64,000 nt of DNA from Moniliophthora roreri (Eukaryota; Basidiomycota; Agaricomycetes; Agaricales; Marasmiaceae), in the NCBI GenBank assembly GCA_001466705.2, contig LATX02000197.1, positions 519,841-583,840 on the forward strand, given 5' to 3'. Below the pieces are notes generated by a model, which saw only the letters and a list, made by a program, of their open reading frames with translations, was not told the origin of the DNA and searched no databases. Shown one piece after another: positions 34,372 through 45,440 of this stretch; the stretch's first letter is position 1; every line of letters starts with the position of its first letter. A program made the position numbers and the translations under genes.

Positions 34372-35933
34372 ATGGCTTTCTACGCAGGCAATCTTGTTAT
34401 GCAAACCGACTTGCCCACTGAAGTCTGGGAAAATATTTTCACCCATGTCGAACATACAACACGACCTCAAGTGTGTTTGACCTCTAAAGCGTTCAATCAG
34501 ATAGCTACGAGGGTCATGTATCGAAACCTGAGCCTCCACAGAATCCCAAAGGCTATCAAATGTTTGCAGACAGTTCGCCGAAATAACCTGGCAGCAAAGA
34601 GCGTCCACTATTTCAAATTAAAGGAAAGGTGAGTGAACCACAATCTCAAGTTTTTCCTTCCGAAATGATTGGACTACAAGCATCTCCCTCTTCGAATCAA
34701 TATCAACCCAACTGTTTGGTCTCCTCCGTCTCCTTTCCGAGGCCTTGCAGCGCATGGTGAACCTCCGAGGCCTCAACCTGACGGCTTCAGGCGATGGTTA
34801 TGAACCCGAGTCATGGCCTATGGCGGAAATCTTTGGTCGTATTTTCGACCATCTTTCATTCCCGAGACTCAGAGAAGCGTGGCTTTACACACCTGTCAGC
34901 CATGGCGTTGTTGACTTTCTTCAACGACACAGAACACATATCGAGGCTTTATGTTTGGATGGAATTGCTGTAGCGGGTGGGGATACTCGTCTGCTAGACA
35001 GACCGATCCAATTCCCGAATCTGAGGTTTCTGGATGCCTCTCAAAACATCACTAGTACGATTTTTTCGCCATGGGAACTGCCCAATCTCACCATGATAAC
35101 GGTGACATGGTCATACGATAGGGAGAATATCAGTCCATTCGATTTGCTTCTGACGTCGACCGCCAAGTTCTCCAAAGCGAATCAGCTGCAGCCGAATCTC
35201 GAACTTTTTCGTAAAGGCTGGAATGTTGACCTTATCGAAGCCGTTTCTGTTCAGCTGCCGCAAATTAGAAAGCTCTTGATTGGTTGCATGCATTATCAGG
35301 AGTTTGAAAAGATTCCTATGGTATAATCCTCTGCACACCTCGCATTCCCATCTCTAATCCCTCGTATATTTACTAGGACGCAATGCTCGACGTCACGAGA
35401 TACTTGAAAAGATTCTCTGATCTTAGGCGTTTCCAATGGTTCATCGAGGCCATGGAAGATCCACCTCCTCCGTGTTTCTCCATGTATAGAGCATATGAAA
35501 TCACAGTCTCATTGGGAGAAATGTGTCATTCATTGGAGTTTTGCCAGTTACCTTGTAAGCCATCGTTTCCCCCCCGAATATATATATATGCTCAATCTCA
35601 CCAGATGGACCAGTGTGGCAACGGATTGTAGATGATATATGGATACCCGAAGAAGAGATGGATTGTGACGCCATAACGGACGACAATCGTCTTCGTAACT
35701 GGATGTGGAATCAGTTGGTACATGAACGATATCCCAAACTTGATGATCTGCTTGGGTACCTGGAGGGCTTTGAATGCGTAATTCCTGGGACGCTTAAATG
35801 TATTCAAAGATTTAGGGATACTGCCGGAGGTAGCGTCGAGCGAATGCAGGCGACGGAGGAGCTTCTGGAATTAGGACAACACACGGGAATTTGGAAGTAT
35901 GGGATGGGTGACAATGAATTATATGTTACTTAA
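34372..35933 (+). CDS. F-box protein with leucine-rich C-terminal region
   Basis: Four exons: 34372-34628, 34681-35320, 35377-35554 and 35605-35933; 1404 nt, 467 residues. I chose ATG 34372 (MAFYAGNLVMQ) because it sits about a dozen residues before the F-box; an upstream in-frame ATG at 34249 would add a hydrophobic extension and is less likely. The F-box is LPTEVWENIFTHV...RPQVCLTSKAFNQIATRVMYRNL (residues about 13-55). Degenerate LRR-like segments follow (RGLNLTASG, PNLRFLDAS). F-box proteins bind Skp1 in SCF ubiquitin ligases; the target is unknown. All introns are short GT-AG. Its stop overlaps the end of the convergent Zn-finger gene. Confidence 0.85.
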
Positions 35934-36697
35934 ATCTGAAATTATACATGGTAGCAAAGGTGCAGTTGACAAGATCAAGATTAGCGTCGCAGCTTCCGCA
36001 CATTCCAAGCCAGACGTCCACTCGATGATGTCCCCTTTGGTGCACGCGTTGAAGTCCCCTGGGTAGCGGTGTGGGTTGCGTATGCCTTCGATACTACTGT
36101 AGTAGGACCTAACAATAGGTTAGTTATACGAGGATGGGGTGGATGTAACTCTGAACAACTCACAGGGTGGGTATTCGATATCCTCGTACTCGCAGCGCTG
36201 TGCCTGGATTTCGCGCTGTGCCTGGATTTCGCGCTGTGCCTGGATTTCGCGCTGTGCCTGGATTTCTGCGATTGCATGGCTTACTGCCATCGGCTGTATA
36301 TACAGTTGTATAAGCAACTGAGCGACTAACTTGTAACCTGGATTGTGTAATCCACGTTGCTGGTGATATTCTTTATGCAACTGATACAAATCAGTTGCCT
36401 AGATAGCCAGGTATCAGATCAATCTCAAACAAGCAGCCAATCATTTGTACGCACTTGGAGCAGCGTTTCTCTGTCTCTAAGACATAACAGAGACCGCCTG
36501 CCTGTTCGCACATTCTTGCACGTCTTCTCGTGGTCGTCCCAATTTTTGATATTGTAGCGCGTGTTTGGATCGAGAGAGATCCTTTGATTGCATGCCATGC
36601 AAATGACGTGATGAGGTCCAAGGGTATGAGTATCGACAAAATCCCGCATAAGGAGGTTCACGATGCTGTCTTGCTCTGAGATGTAGAAGGATGACAT
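35919..36697 (-). CDS. small Zn-finger protein, copy B, with hexapeptide repeat
   Basis: Three exons matching copy A: 36455-36697, 36164-36398 and 35919-36058; 618 nt, 205 residues. The finger reads VICMACNQRISL then HEKTC near residues 32-62. Exon 2 carries four exact EIQAQR hexapeptides (36195-36266), absent from copy A, which makes this protein longer. Exon 3 has GDIIEWTSG. The 3' end overlaps the coding end of the F-box gene by 15 bp, tail to tail. Function unknown. Confidence 0.68.
36195..36266. repeat. four copies of an 18-bp in-frame repeat
   Basis: The plus-strand unit GCGCTGTGCCTGGATTTC occurs four times exactly and encodes EIQAQR on the minus strand. The length keeps the reading frame. 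Confidence 0.97.
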
Positions 36698-37477
36698 GAC
36701 TGAGAATGTACTGTATGAGGGAATGATTTGATGGGAAATTGCCCTGGAATCATTTGCTTTTAAGTCTCCCTTTTCGTGGCAGAGATGTCCATTACCTTGT
36801 GGTGCTTGTTAGATTTATTGTAATCCCCCGGGAGCCACAGACACTGTGGCCAGAATATTCACGCTGCCACAACGCACTGCCACGCAGCATTCTTCACATA
36901 TCACTAAAGAACCCTAGTACCCGAGCTCTTCAAAACCTCCTTGCACAAAACATGTATCGTGATGAATCTCCGGTGCAGCTATCAAGACATAAATATAACA
37001 CTTGGAGCGTGTTGGGAGCGTGCGTCAAAGAACGACTTACTCCTGTACCACCCTTGGCTCGTCCTTCAAGTCACATCTGCCTTGCTTGTTTGAATTCCCG
37101 CTGGAATCGTTGCGAACATCATTAAGCTGGTGGCGCTCCAAATCAATACACAGACAAAAAGTATAATCCAGGTCAATAGGTTGAAAAAGAGTCCCGAAGG
37201 TGAAGATGTCAATCCATCTGTGACGACTTTTATAAGCCTTGTTCAGTGACGAGACAAGTAGAGAAGGCAGTCCATCGACGCGATGAAGCTGAAAATGTCC
37301 ACGCTGAGCTAGCCTGCGGCGCAGAATTTAACTGCGGCATGCTGGGAGGGTCTGCAGTCAACCATCACGGTACTTGACGACGTGAAGTTCACGCAGCCGG
37401 CACGCTCCCGTCTACGGGTTTCTGGAGGCGGGATATGAGCGCTGAAGGGCAGTGCACCAGATCATGATAGCCTGTCA
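36698..37477. other. Zn-finger promoter duplicate, then no supported gene
   Basis: 36698-36880 matches the upstream region of copy A (28226-28398), with the shared phrase AGCCACAGACACTGTGGCCA. After that, no gene is visible up to the kinase 3' end. Confidence 0.5.
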
Positions 37478-40400
37478 TCAGAAATGCGTATAGAAAACAG
37501 TGTGGTGTGGATCAAAAGAGTGCTTCTCCGGAACAAGTCCGTCGTCCTTCACGGTAGCTTTCCAGACTCCAAGAATGGACTTCTCGTCATGACGAGCTTT
37601 CTCTGCAAAATCAGCCCTTGTCATAGTGAAGAAGGCCCGTATTTCCTCGTCAAATGGTTCCAAGGTGTTACCGAATTGAGGCTTGGGGAACGGGGGTAAC
37701 CTTTTCAAAGCGTAGGAAAGCTGCTTTTTCAAATGTTTCAAAAGTCCTGCACCCTTTAAAGGGGACCGAAGGTGAAGCGGGGTAAGCGATTGCACCGATT
37801 TTACAAATTGCTGCCTGACTTCATCGATTGTAGGACGTTGAGAAGGTTCCTCAGTCATCATGGCAATGGTTAGCCGGCGCAGGAATGCCAAGCCAGCAGT
37901 CCGCTGTTTAGAGACATATTAGCAGTGTACAATATGAGAATGCAAAGATCAGACACGCACCAGAAGATCTCGTTCAATAAACCTTCCTAGGCAGTAGATA
38001 TCAGCCGGGAAAGGGTTATAGGTCGTTCGATTTTCCCGGTTTCGAAATTCCGGTAATACATGTGCTACAGCGTCGTCGAAAGATGCCTCGGGGAAGCCTT
38101 CCCGCGGGTCGTAGGCTTTTACACTGCCAAAGTCGATAATGTAGTACCGAGGCCAGCGCTGTGTGCGAGTATGGGCGGGGTAGATGTCCTTTCGCAAGTC
38201 TAATGACTTGTTAACTTGTATGGGGTGAAAGTCGGTGTACTTGTACATTCCACTGGCGTTCATCATAATATTCTCCGATGTCAACTTGCTATATCAATAA
38301 AAGTAGGTGAATCACAAGTGCAGGCTAAAGAAAGTTGCTTACCGATGTGCCACGTATTGCTGATGGATGAAATGAACGCCCTGGTGGACATACTGTCAGC
38401 AGGAGAACGTAAGGAGAACATAATCGCACCTCAAATAGCTCATCCAGGAAGTGTACAACCTCACCGACAGTTTCAAGAGGTGGGGCATTGAATGGTCTAA
38501 GCTGGGCCACAACATTTTCACGTAACGCATGTAAGTAACGTTACTGACTTGCATGTCAGTAACGGTCAAGTAACATTACAGTAACATACCTTAGAACATA
38601 AAGTAGCAGTATGTCAGAGGATGACAATCAATGGACGTACCTTGTAAGTAACGTTTCAGGTGAGTCGTCGCCGTTGCTGTTCAACTTGCTCCTGTCGTCG
38701 CTAGTTCCCAAAACCCATGACGTGATTGATGATATTGATCTTATCGGATCAGTTCCCAGGCTTAGTACGTCAAGATGAAGCAGAAAGAACACGTCGTGAG
38801 GCTCCTCGGCCCAAGCCAGAATCAGTGAAGAAGTAGTACTTGGGAAAATTGTCTCTGGTATGCAGTACGTCGTACTGTAGAGGAAGGAACTGAAACTATA
38901 AAAGCAGAGAATTGAGATAAGATTGTGGCTGTGATCTCCGCTAAGATAACATGGATGATGTTTGAAGTATGGAAGTTACTTTTCATATGTAGAAGCATCT
39001 ATAGGTAAGAAAAGAGCTGTCAGCAGAAATCATTAAAAGAAAGGAATTGAGAACTAAAAGAGAAAATGTAAGTGCCCACCAACACTAATGCCCATCCCCA
39101 AAGAGTCCTAGTGACTCTTTCAGCTTTCTTTACTATCTTGTGTGCTAAATTAGTCTATTGTCACTCAAAATAGCTGTCTATGTGCTGTGCTGAACTTGTT
39201 TATCACACTTTACTAATTTATAACTGTGAGGTTTCACACTTCTAGCCTCCATAGTTAGATGATGGTAGTGCTAGTTGTTTGAATGATATTGCTAAAGTTC
39301 ACAAAGTGTTGACCATTGAACAGGACATGCAAGTAACAGCCTGCAATGACCAAGTATATGTCTGTAATGTACCAGCAACTGTAAGTAACATGTCAGTAAT
39401 AGTCAGAGACCTGTAAGTAACTGTTAGTGACTCCAAAGTGACTTATCAGTTACTGTAAGTAATAATAAATGCTCAATAGATCACACACAGGTTAAATAAC
39501 ACAGAATAGCTTCACAACTGCAGGCTACAATCATTCTAGAAGTACACTGGCACTGGAGAAGGGTCTCCCATCCATTAAATTCTTATGTTCAAAAGTATGA
39601 TTTGTTTTCAAGAAACCAGCATAAATAATAGACACAATGACTATTGAACTGAAAGTCCAGTAATGTTGTAAAATGTAAGAATGTCATAGTCAGAAGGGTA
39701 TAGGAATGAGTACATGCCCTTAGCAACAATATAAGTGGTCATGATTAAAAACAGCAAGTTGTGTACTTTTCCACCGTGGGAAACATATTGACCACTCTGG
39801 TGAAGCAACTGCAAAAAACAGGTTTGAAAGCCACAAATGAATTCCTGAGTGATAACAGACAAATGATATGGAAGGAATTGAGGGAATGGTGACAGGAAGT
39901 AAATGAAAGTGACAGGGAAGTAAATGTCAGTAACAGTAAGTAACGGAAATAGCGTTACTTACACCGTTACGGGAATTTGATCATGCCCGTCTAAGCTGAG
40001 GCATAACAAGGATTGCGCACTCCTCATAGTTGGGGATGTCGTACAAAACCTGATAGAGTTGAACACAGTGATTCGATCGCTGTCTCGCCATTGAAGGGGC
40101 AGACCCGAAATAGGATGCAATGCGAGCTTCATCGCTAGCAGCAAGCACTCGCTTCATCACAACTGGTATCCAGTTCCCGAGTCCTTGTTGGATGCAGAAG
40201 AATACTTCAGGGCGCTTCATGTACTTATCAGCTTGTCAATAATACTTGCATTAGGACGACAATCGCTTACGGAGAACTTTGTCAAGGATTCATCCTCTTC
40301 GAGTTTATTTCTGGGTTTCCAGTCGCGATTCCACTTTTCGTGCTGTCCGTAGCAATTTGTTGCGAGAAAATCGTGAGCATCAAACCAGAACTCATACTCC

Positions 40401-40510
40401 TTGATGAAGGCTTCCCGTCGTGCTGACCACGTATTATTGTCTTTGCCCGAATACATCCTAAGCTTGAGTAGACGCTGCCAGGAAGATTGAACGTGAATAA
40501 TAGCGCCCAA
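37478..40510 (-). pseudogene. FunK1-like protein kinase, split by a DNA transposon
   Basis: Minus-strand exons carry a kinase fold in order. The N-lobe pieces are 39998-40510, with FWFDAHDFLA, a VAIK-like lysine in PVVMKRV, and VLYDIPNYEECAILVMPQLR. The chain resumes at 38430-38494 (NAPPLETVGEVVHFLDELFE), 38343-38392 (YVHQGVHFIHQQYVAHR), 37961-38288 (catalytic loop, then YYIIDFG) and 37478-37903 (PSQRPTIDEVRQQF). DFG is kept but the catalytic loop reads HRK where HRD is expected, so phosphotransfer would be lost even without the insertion. A 1485-bp element interrupts the coding exon after MPQLR. The true start codon is uncertain. Confidence 0.8.
38504..39988. mobile_element. MULE-like non-autonomous DNA transposon inside the kinase gene
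   Basis: The 1485-bp insert starts GGGC and ends GCCC. Its terminal inverted repeats share the pattern GGGC, 13 variable bases, CGTAACG, then TGTAAGTAACG. It is flanked by a perfect 9-bp duplication GTCTAAGCT (38495-38503 and 39989-39997), the length typical of Mutator-like elements. Subterminal regions are packed with TAAGTAAC/GTTACTTA motifs (38520-38600, 39340-39460, 39900-39960). No transposase-sized frame is present. Confidence 0.88.
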
Positions 40511-42585
40511 CCGGTGACGAGATTTTGACTGGACACGTTATCATGCCAATTGAGTTTTTTAAGTACTCACATGCTGTGCACATGCGAATCACGATGGCTC
40601 TGTCTGATTGATGCCAGCGTTAGAACACCACCTCGCCTTCTTCGAAACTGTCAAACCGGGTACGAGGAAGCGTCGAAAGGTCACGTTGACAGATCCCCTG
40701 ATACAATTTACAGCGAGTACCTGACCCAGAGCTATTCAGAAATCCAGCGCTTAGATAGGGGACTGACTCTATTTGTACGATCACTCTCTGTGTCCCAACG
40801 TAAGTGTCATATTCAGGGAGTTGAACGACACACTGCTACAGCACCATTTCCTGTTGTTGTTGGTACACCGCGTGAATTTTGATGAGGGACCCACGTTTGC
40901 TTCATCACGTTGCCCCAGTCCAGTTATCCATATCTCCAAGTCCTCATAGGCAATTCCGTCAGTCCCCGTTCTCGTGCAAAAGAGTATTACGACATCAGCA
41001 ACGATGGTACACAAATGACAGGGCCAGATTCGCTGAGCTGACATCGTGACAAACTGGAAGCTTTGGACCGTACACGCCGGGTGGGTTGACAAGCGACAGC
41101 CCAGGTGCCTGACAATGTGCCAAATGGTACCTATAATCACGAGCGGGAATGACTACTCGACGTACCTGCAATAAGACACGCATAAAACGCGGGGAGAATT
41201 GTTAGCATCGTTGAGTTGCTGTAAAAGCGGTGGCACGTTACAGCAACGGTGAAAATAATAGGGCGCTCCTTACAGGATGCGTCAAAGTTTATGGTACTTC
41301 TTGATGGAGAACATTGACTTTCCCACGAACATGAGGTCGGGAATGAACGGGTAGGCTTTTGCCGATACTATGATTCTTCTCCTCCTTTTAGAACCCCTCT
41401 TGAAGCGACTTCTTGGCAACTTCAAGAGTATGACTTGGAAGCTTGATCTCAGGAGAACGGACTCCTGTAGCTTCAGTGGTAAAATGTATGTGTGCTCCCT
41501 ACCTCAGACCAGGCGCAATGTTCCGTGATCCCGAGTGACCTGTGAATGCGAATATGGGGAAAAAGAAGATTGAACACGATGGTAGTCGAGGGGGAAATCA
41601 GACGTTTTGAACACCGGGCTTCTTTACATAAGTTTGAGAGTAAAAAGCGGTCAGTCGAGTATATCGAAATAACCGACAGCAGCAACTCGTAAAGCGAAAT
41701 GGCTATAGGCCTGACTCTGAGGCTCTCTGTGGCGGTAGACCGTCCAAGAACGAAATAGGGTATCGTTTACGCACCTTTCGGTTCCCTGATTCAGACTCGC
41801 TTCCGGTTCTTTTACGGAAATCATGAATATCATCTGTATGCAATCCAGTATATCGTAAATGGGTAATTTGGTCCTATGCTTGCTCAGCGATATTATTGAT
41901 GATGGAAGTCAAGAAACAAAAAATGTTGTGCTCCTGATTTTGACTACCGTCGGACCCGGGCAAATACACCCGGGGGACCCCGACGAAGGCTCAACTAAAA
42001 TCTGTACCTTTGAAAATAAACCTTGAGCCACTTCTAGCTCTAATTTAAGCAGGAAGCTCAAGGAGCTTGTTGAGTCTTTTAAAGGCAGTTTATAAAACAT
42101 CCGCCGTATGGCCAGCGGCGGTCATCAAAGAAATCATCTCGATTGATTTCAAGAACATCATAAAGTGCATGTCATCCCGAATCATACGTGTAAGGAATAC
42201 AACAACAGATTCGGAGTAAGGGAAATGAAGGATACCATGAGAATCGTGAATATCATTATATCAACAAGTGTGGAGATATGTTGTCCAAACGAAATGTAGA
42301 TAGCAAAGCGAGAGCAAGAGCGAGCAGAGAATATGTGCGAATAGTATACAATGATAAGTTGCTCTTCATACACAAGCCCCAAAAACCCAATAAAAAAAAA
42401 AAAGCAGTGGCGCAAGCGCGTTACTGAGAACGAGGTAAAAAAAAAAAAGGCACACTTGACATAAGGCCATATGAAGTGTCTTCTTGTCGTCGGGGTTTGG
42501 GTTACACCCCGACGATAAGCAACAATAGAAGCCCAGGAACCATGGAACGTACCCCCCCATTTCACCCTAGCGAACCAGGGGCGCA
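40511..42585. other. no supported gene
   Basis: Short frames only. A GC-rich inverted stretch, GACCCGGGCAAATACACCCGGGG near 41950, and two poly-A runs near 42390-42450 are the visible structures. Confidence 0.4.
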
Positions 42586-43943
42586 TCAGGGTTTCTCAAA
42601 AACCAACTTTGCGACACCAGTATCGCTAGCAGTCTTGTCCACCTCAACGCCAATCAACCTAGTTTTCCCACCCAACCAATCAATCCTCTTCACACCTTGA
42701 TCCCAACCACCTCCGATTGCACGACATCTAGTCTCGTACGCCTTGGTAACTTTACGTTGTGCTCGACTGCCCGCGCCAAGCGCATCCCATTCTTCTTTCG
42801 TCACCCGAGTAAAAAGCGTACTATGAATCGCGTGAATGAGGTCGAGATTACTGACAGGAAGACTACCTCCTCCTCCTCCTCCTCCTCCTCCTCCTCCTTT
42901 GGGTGCGGAAGTAGCACCTCCGAGGTAAAACTTGGCAGCTGATTTCGGGGTTTGGATTTGTGAGGCAGATGATGATATACCGGCTTGAACGATGATGGAC
43001 CAAGGGAACTTGTCACTCCGGAGAACGAGTCTGCCTGCCGTTGGTGGGTCCGTAGCAGGTTGATGTAATGTATGTGAGGGAACTGATGTACGAGTGCTTC
43101 GGTCGACAATCGTTCTTGAAGATGGGGCGAACATCACGTCATATGATATTGGTGCACGGCTGCGATGGCTCGCTGCCAGTAAAGGGTGCATATGAAGGGT
43201 CTGAGGTCGTTTAGGGTTTACGAAGGATACGTGTGGGCCTAAGAGAGAGAGAGACGTTTGTTCAAAAAAAGGGGCGAATAAGGCGGATTAGATAGTAAAA
43301 GTTGGGAACTTACGAGGACCACCAGGCTTCTGGCCAGCATGCGAAGTATGAGTTTGCTTGAGAGCAGGACGGGATGCGACGCTTCCTGAGCTTGACGTGC
43401 GAGGGGGAGCAGGCGTGTAATGGCTTTGTTGACTGTGACTGGATGCAGAAGACGGAGGAGGGTAGATGGACGTGTTGGAATTGGAACGAGAACTTGAACC
43501 TCGAGAGGATGAAGTAGTAGCCGTCGGTGTGTAAACAGGATATGGGAAATCTGCTCGTAATACCGATCTTTAATATAACTCGTAATGTGTGTTTGTCAAA
43601 ACTAATCGGAGAACGCACGTTTATCACCCGATTTATAAATGACATGACCAGAGGGGGTACGGGGATGTGAGCCCGATGAACCAGAACGCGAACGGCTTCT
43701 GTTACTCTCGACGGTTGGATCATCATACGTGTCGTATCGCAACGGAGAAGGGCGCGCCGGATAAGACGGAGGATGTGCTTGGACTTGAGCGGGCGTTACG
43801 GTGGTAGTGGGAGTCGTAGTATATACATAAACTGGCCTTCCAGCTTGCTGCGGTGCTGGTATAGAATGAGAACGAGTGTGGGTTTTGGAACGGTCAGTCC
43901 GTGAAGAGCCTACGCCGAATATGGCTCGCAAGTAAGAAGTCAT
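42586..43943 (-). CDS. DUF6699-domain protein
   Basis: Three exons: 43619-43943, 43314-43550 and 42586-43238; 1215 nt, 404 residues. The N-terminal half is disordered, rich in Ser, Thr and Pro. The domain starts at MHPLLAASHR (residue about 200) with ISYDVMFAPSS, FPWSIIV, and later KEEWDALG and GVKRIDWLGGKTRLIGVEVD near the C-terminus. This pattern fits DUF6699, common in basidiomycetes and of unknown function. A run of 11 glycines from a GGA repeat (about 42868-42900) interrupts the domain before LPVSNLDLIHAIH. All introns are GT-AG and frame-consistent. Confidence 0.85.
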
Positions 43944-44699
43944 AGCCAGTGGTCGTGACGTGTCGTGTCAGGGAGTAGATGACGTCTCTACCTCGGAGAA
44001 GGAGGAAGAGGGACAGAATATGATTTGCGGTCCCAAAAGTCTTTATACGAAATCAAAAATGGCGATCGTGCCGCTCGAGAGAGATCCACGAGCATTTTAG
44101 GGTGACGGTGTAAATGGAGTAACGAGGGGCCAAAAATAAGCGCGTTCGCTTACCCGTCGGTTACGACCCAATGAGTAACGGCTGATTTCGGTGGTTTGAT
44201 GACAACACTCCCTTATTTGGGACATCGACCCCGAGTTTTATTGCCATCAAGCAGGGGGACCACGTATGTGCTTAGGGTTCCACAACGTCTGCAAACCAAG
44301 TAAGACGATAGCCTGCTGCTCGCCTACTGCTCGTCCAACTCCAAGGTGCGGGAGAACAGCCTCCCAAGCTAGTAAACATTAGGCAAATCCAGCAACCAAC
44401 TAACGTCAATATAATTATATCGTCCCACAATAAACTTCCTCTTTTGATGTGAGGCCTCGAGGCAAATTTGAATGACTCAACAGCCCCGCTACAGGGTCCT
44501 GTTCGGTGAATGCTGCTTTGATGCACGATGAATATTTTTGGTCAGGTGTGAGATCATAACGCACAACGACGTTCTAAATCTGCTTGATTCTCCAACAACT
44601 CCATACATTCTCGCTCGCAAAAAAAGGGAGAAGAGTGGAGTAGGGTGCAGATCTCGCTCACCCAAGCGAATTATCCTCACAGTCAGATAACCCGAAACT
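43944..44699. other. DUF6699 promoter side, then no supported gene
   Basis: No gene recognised. The minus-strand frame 44272-44526 has one hydrophobic segment (IIILTLVGCWICLMF) and may be part of the membrane gene described next. Confidence 0.35.
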
Positions 44700-45440
44700 T
44701 TAAACCTGCCTATGTTCTGGTTCTAGCTTCCGAAACCCGTCACTCTGGTAAAGACCGTCGGATATCCGCCTCGACATGGATCTGAAGATCGCATCCACAA
44801 CTTTTTTGAGAGACCACGTGGCCAATATCGAAATGAACGGGGCATTTATCAGAATTGCTGTGTTTTGGACCATGGTGTCGTTTGAACTTTCGCGGGATAG
44901 GATTGACATCGAGCCGTCGTCGTGGTCTTGCGTTAGCTGAGGCTGAATACTATACGATTTTCAACACCACGGTGTAACTCGACCGAGAGAGTAAACAAGT
45001 ACCTTGAGCTTTGACACCCACGTAAAAGTATTGGTGCATTTGATGTCAGTGGCACTGAATCTGCCACGTACGAACTCTTTCCAGTCTCCAGTTTTCCAAG
45101 CCTGCTGTCGCAAAGCGGCTACACATTATACGCATCATATATTGCATCATGTTTCCTTTGAGATAAGCAGCCCTGAGAGGGTTAGAGAGGCTGAGAAGAC
45201 CCCCCCGGCGAATATACCTCATATCGCTCATTGTGGTTGCGGAGTGAACAGGGCATTTTTGCGAACACATACTGAATTGAACTTCTTTCCAGGGAAGTGT
45301 TCCCTGCGAGGTCATATTAAAACATACAACTCGACGTTGAATGAATGAAAGATAAGGAACTTACCAAATAGATAACAAGCAAAAAAACTATGACGGCTGT
45401 GATGTATTGCTTCAGAGCGGGACGCAAAGCATCGATGACT
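44700..45440 (-). CDS. possible membrane protein gene, exons only partly resolved
   Basis: Two coding-like pieces lie in order on the minus strand. One near 45365-45440 reads ALRPALKQYITAVIVFLLVI, a membrane helix ending at a GTAAGT donor; an acceptor leads to GTLPWKEVQFS near 45290. The other, after a CAG acceptor near 44942, reads DDGSMSILSRES, then ILINAPFISILATWSLKK and a charged tail to a TAA at 44700. I could not connect them into one frame. No family recognised. Confidence 0.35.

Noticed and set aside
38520..39960. CRISPR-like array from repeated TAAGTAAC motifs
   Set aside because: The repeats are short, unevenly spaced and on both strands, as in transposon subterminal regions, and the genome is eukaryotic.
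41945..41985. GC-rich inverted stretch GACCCGGG...CCCGGGGG as a terminator or riboswitch
   Set aside because: Such structures have no established role of this kind in fungal genes, and no gene is next to it.
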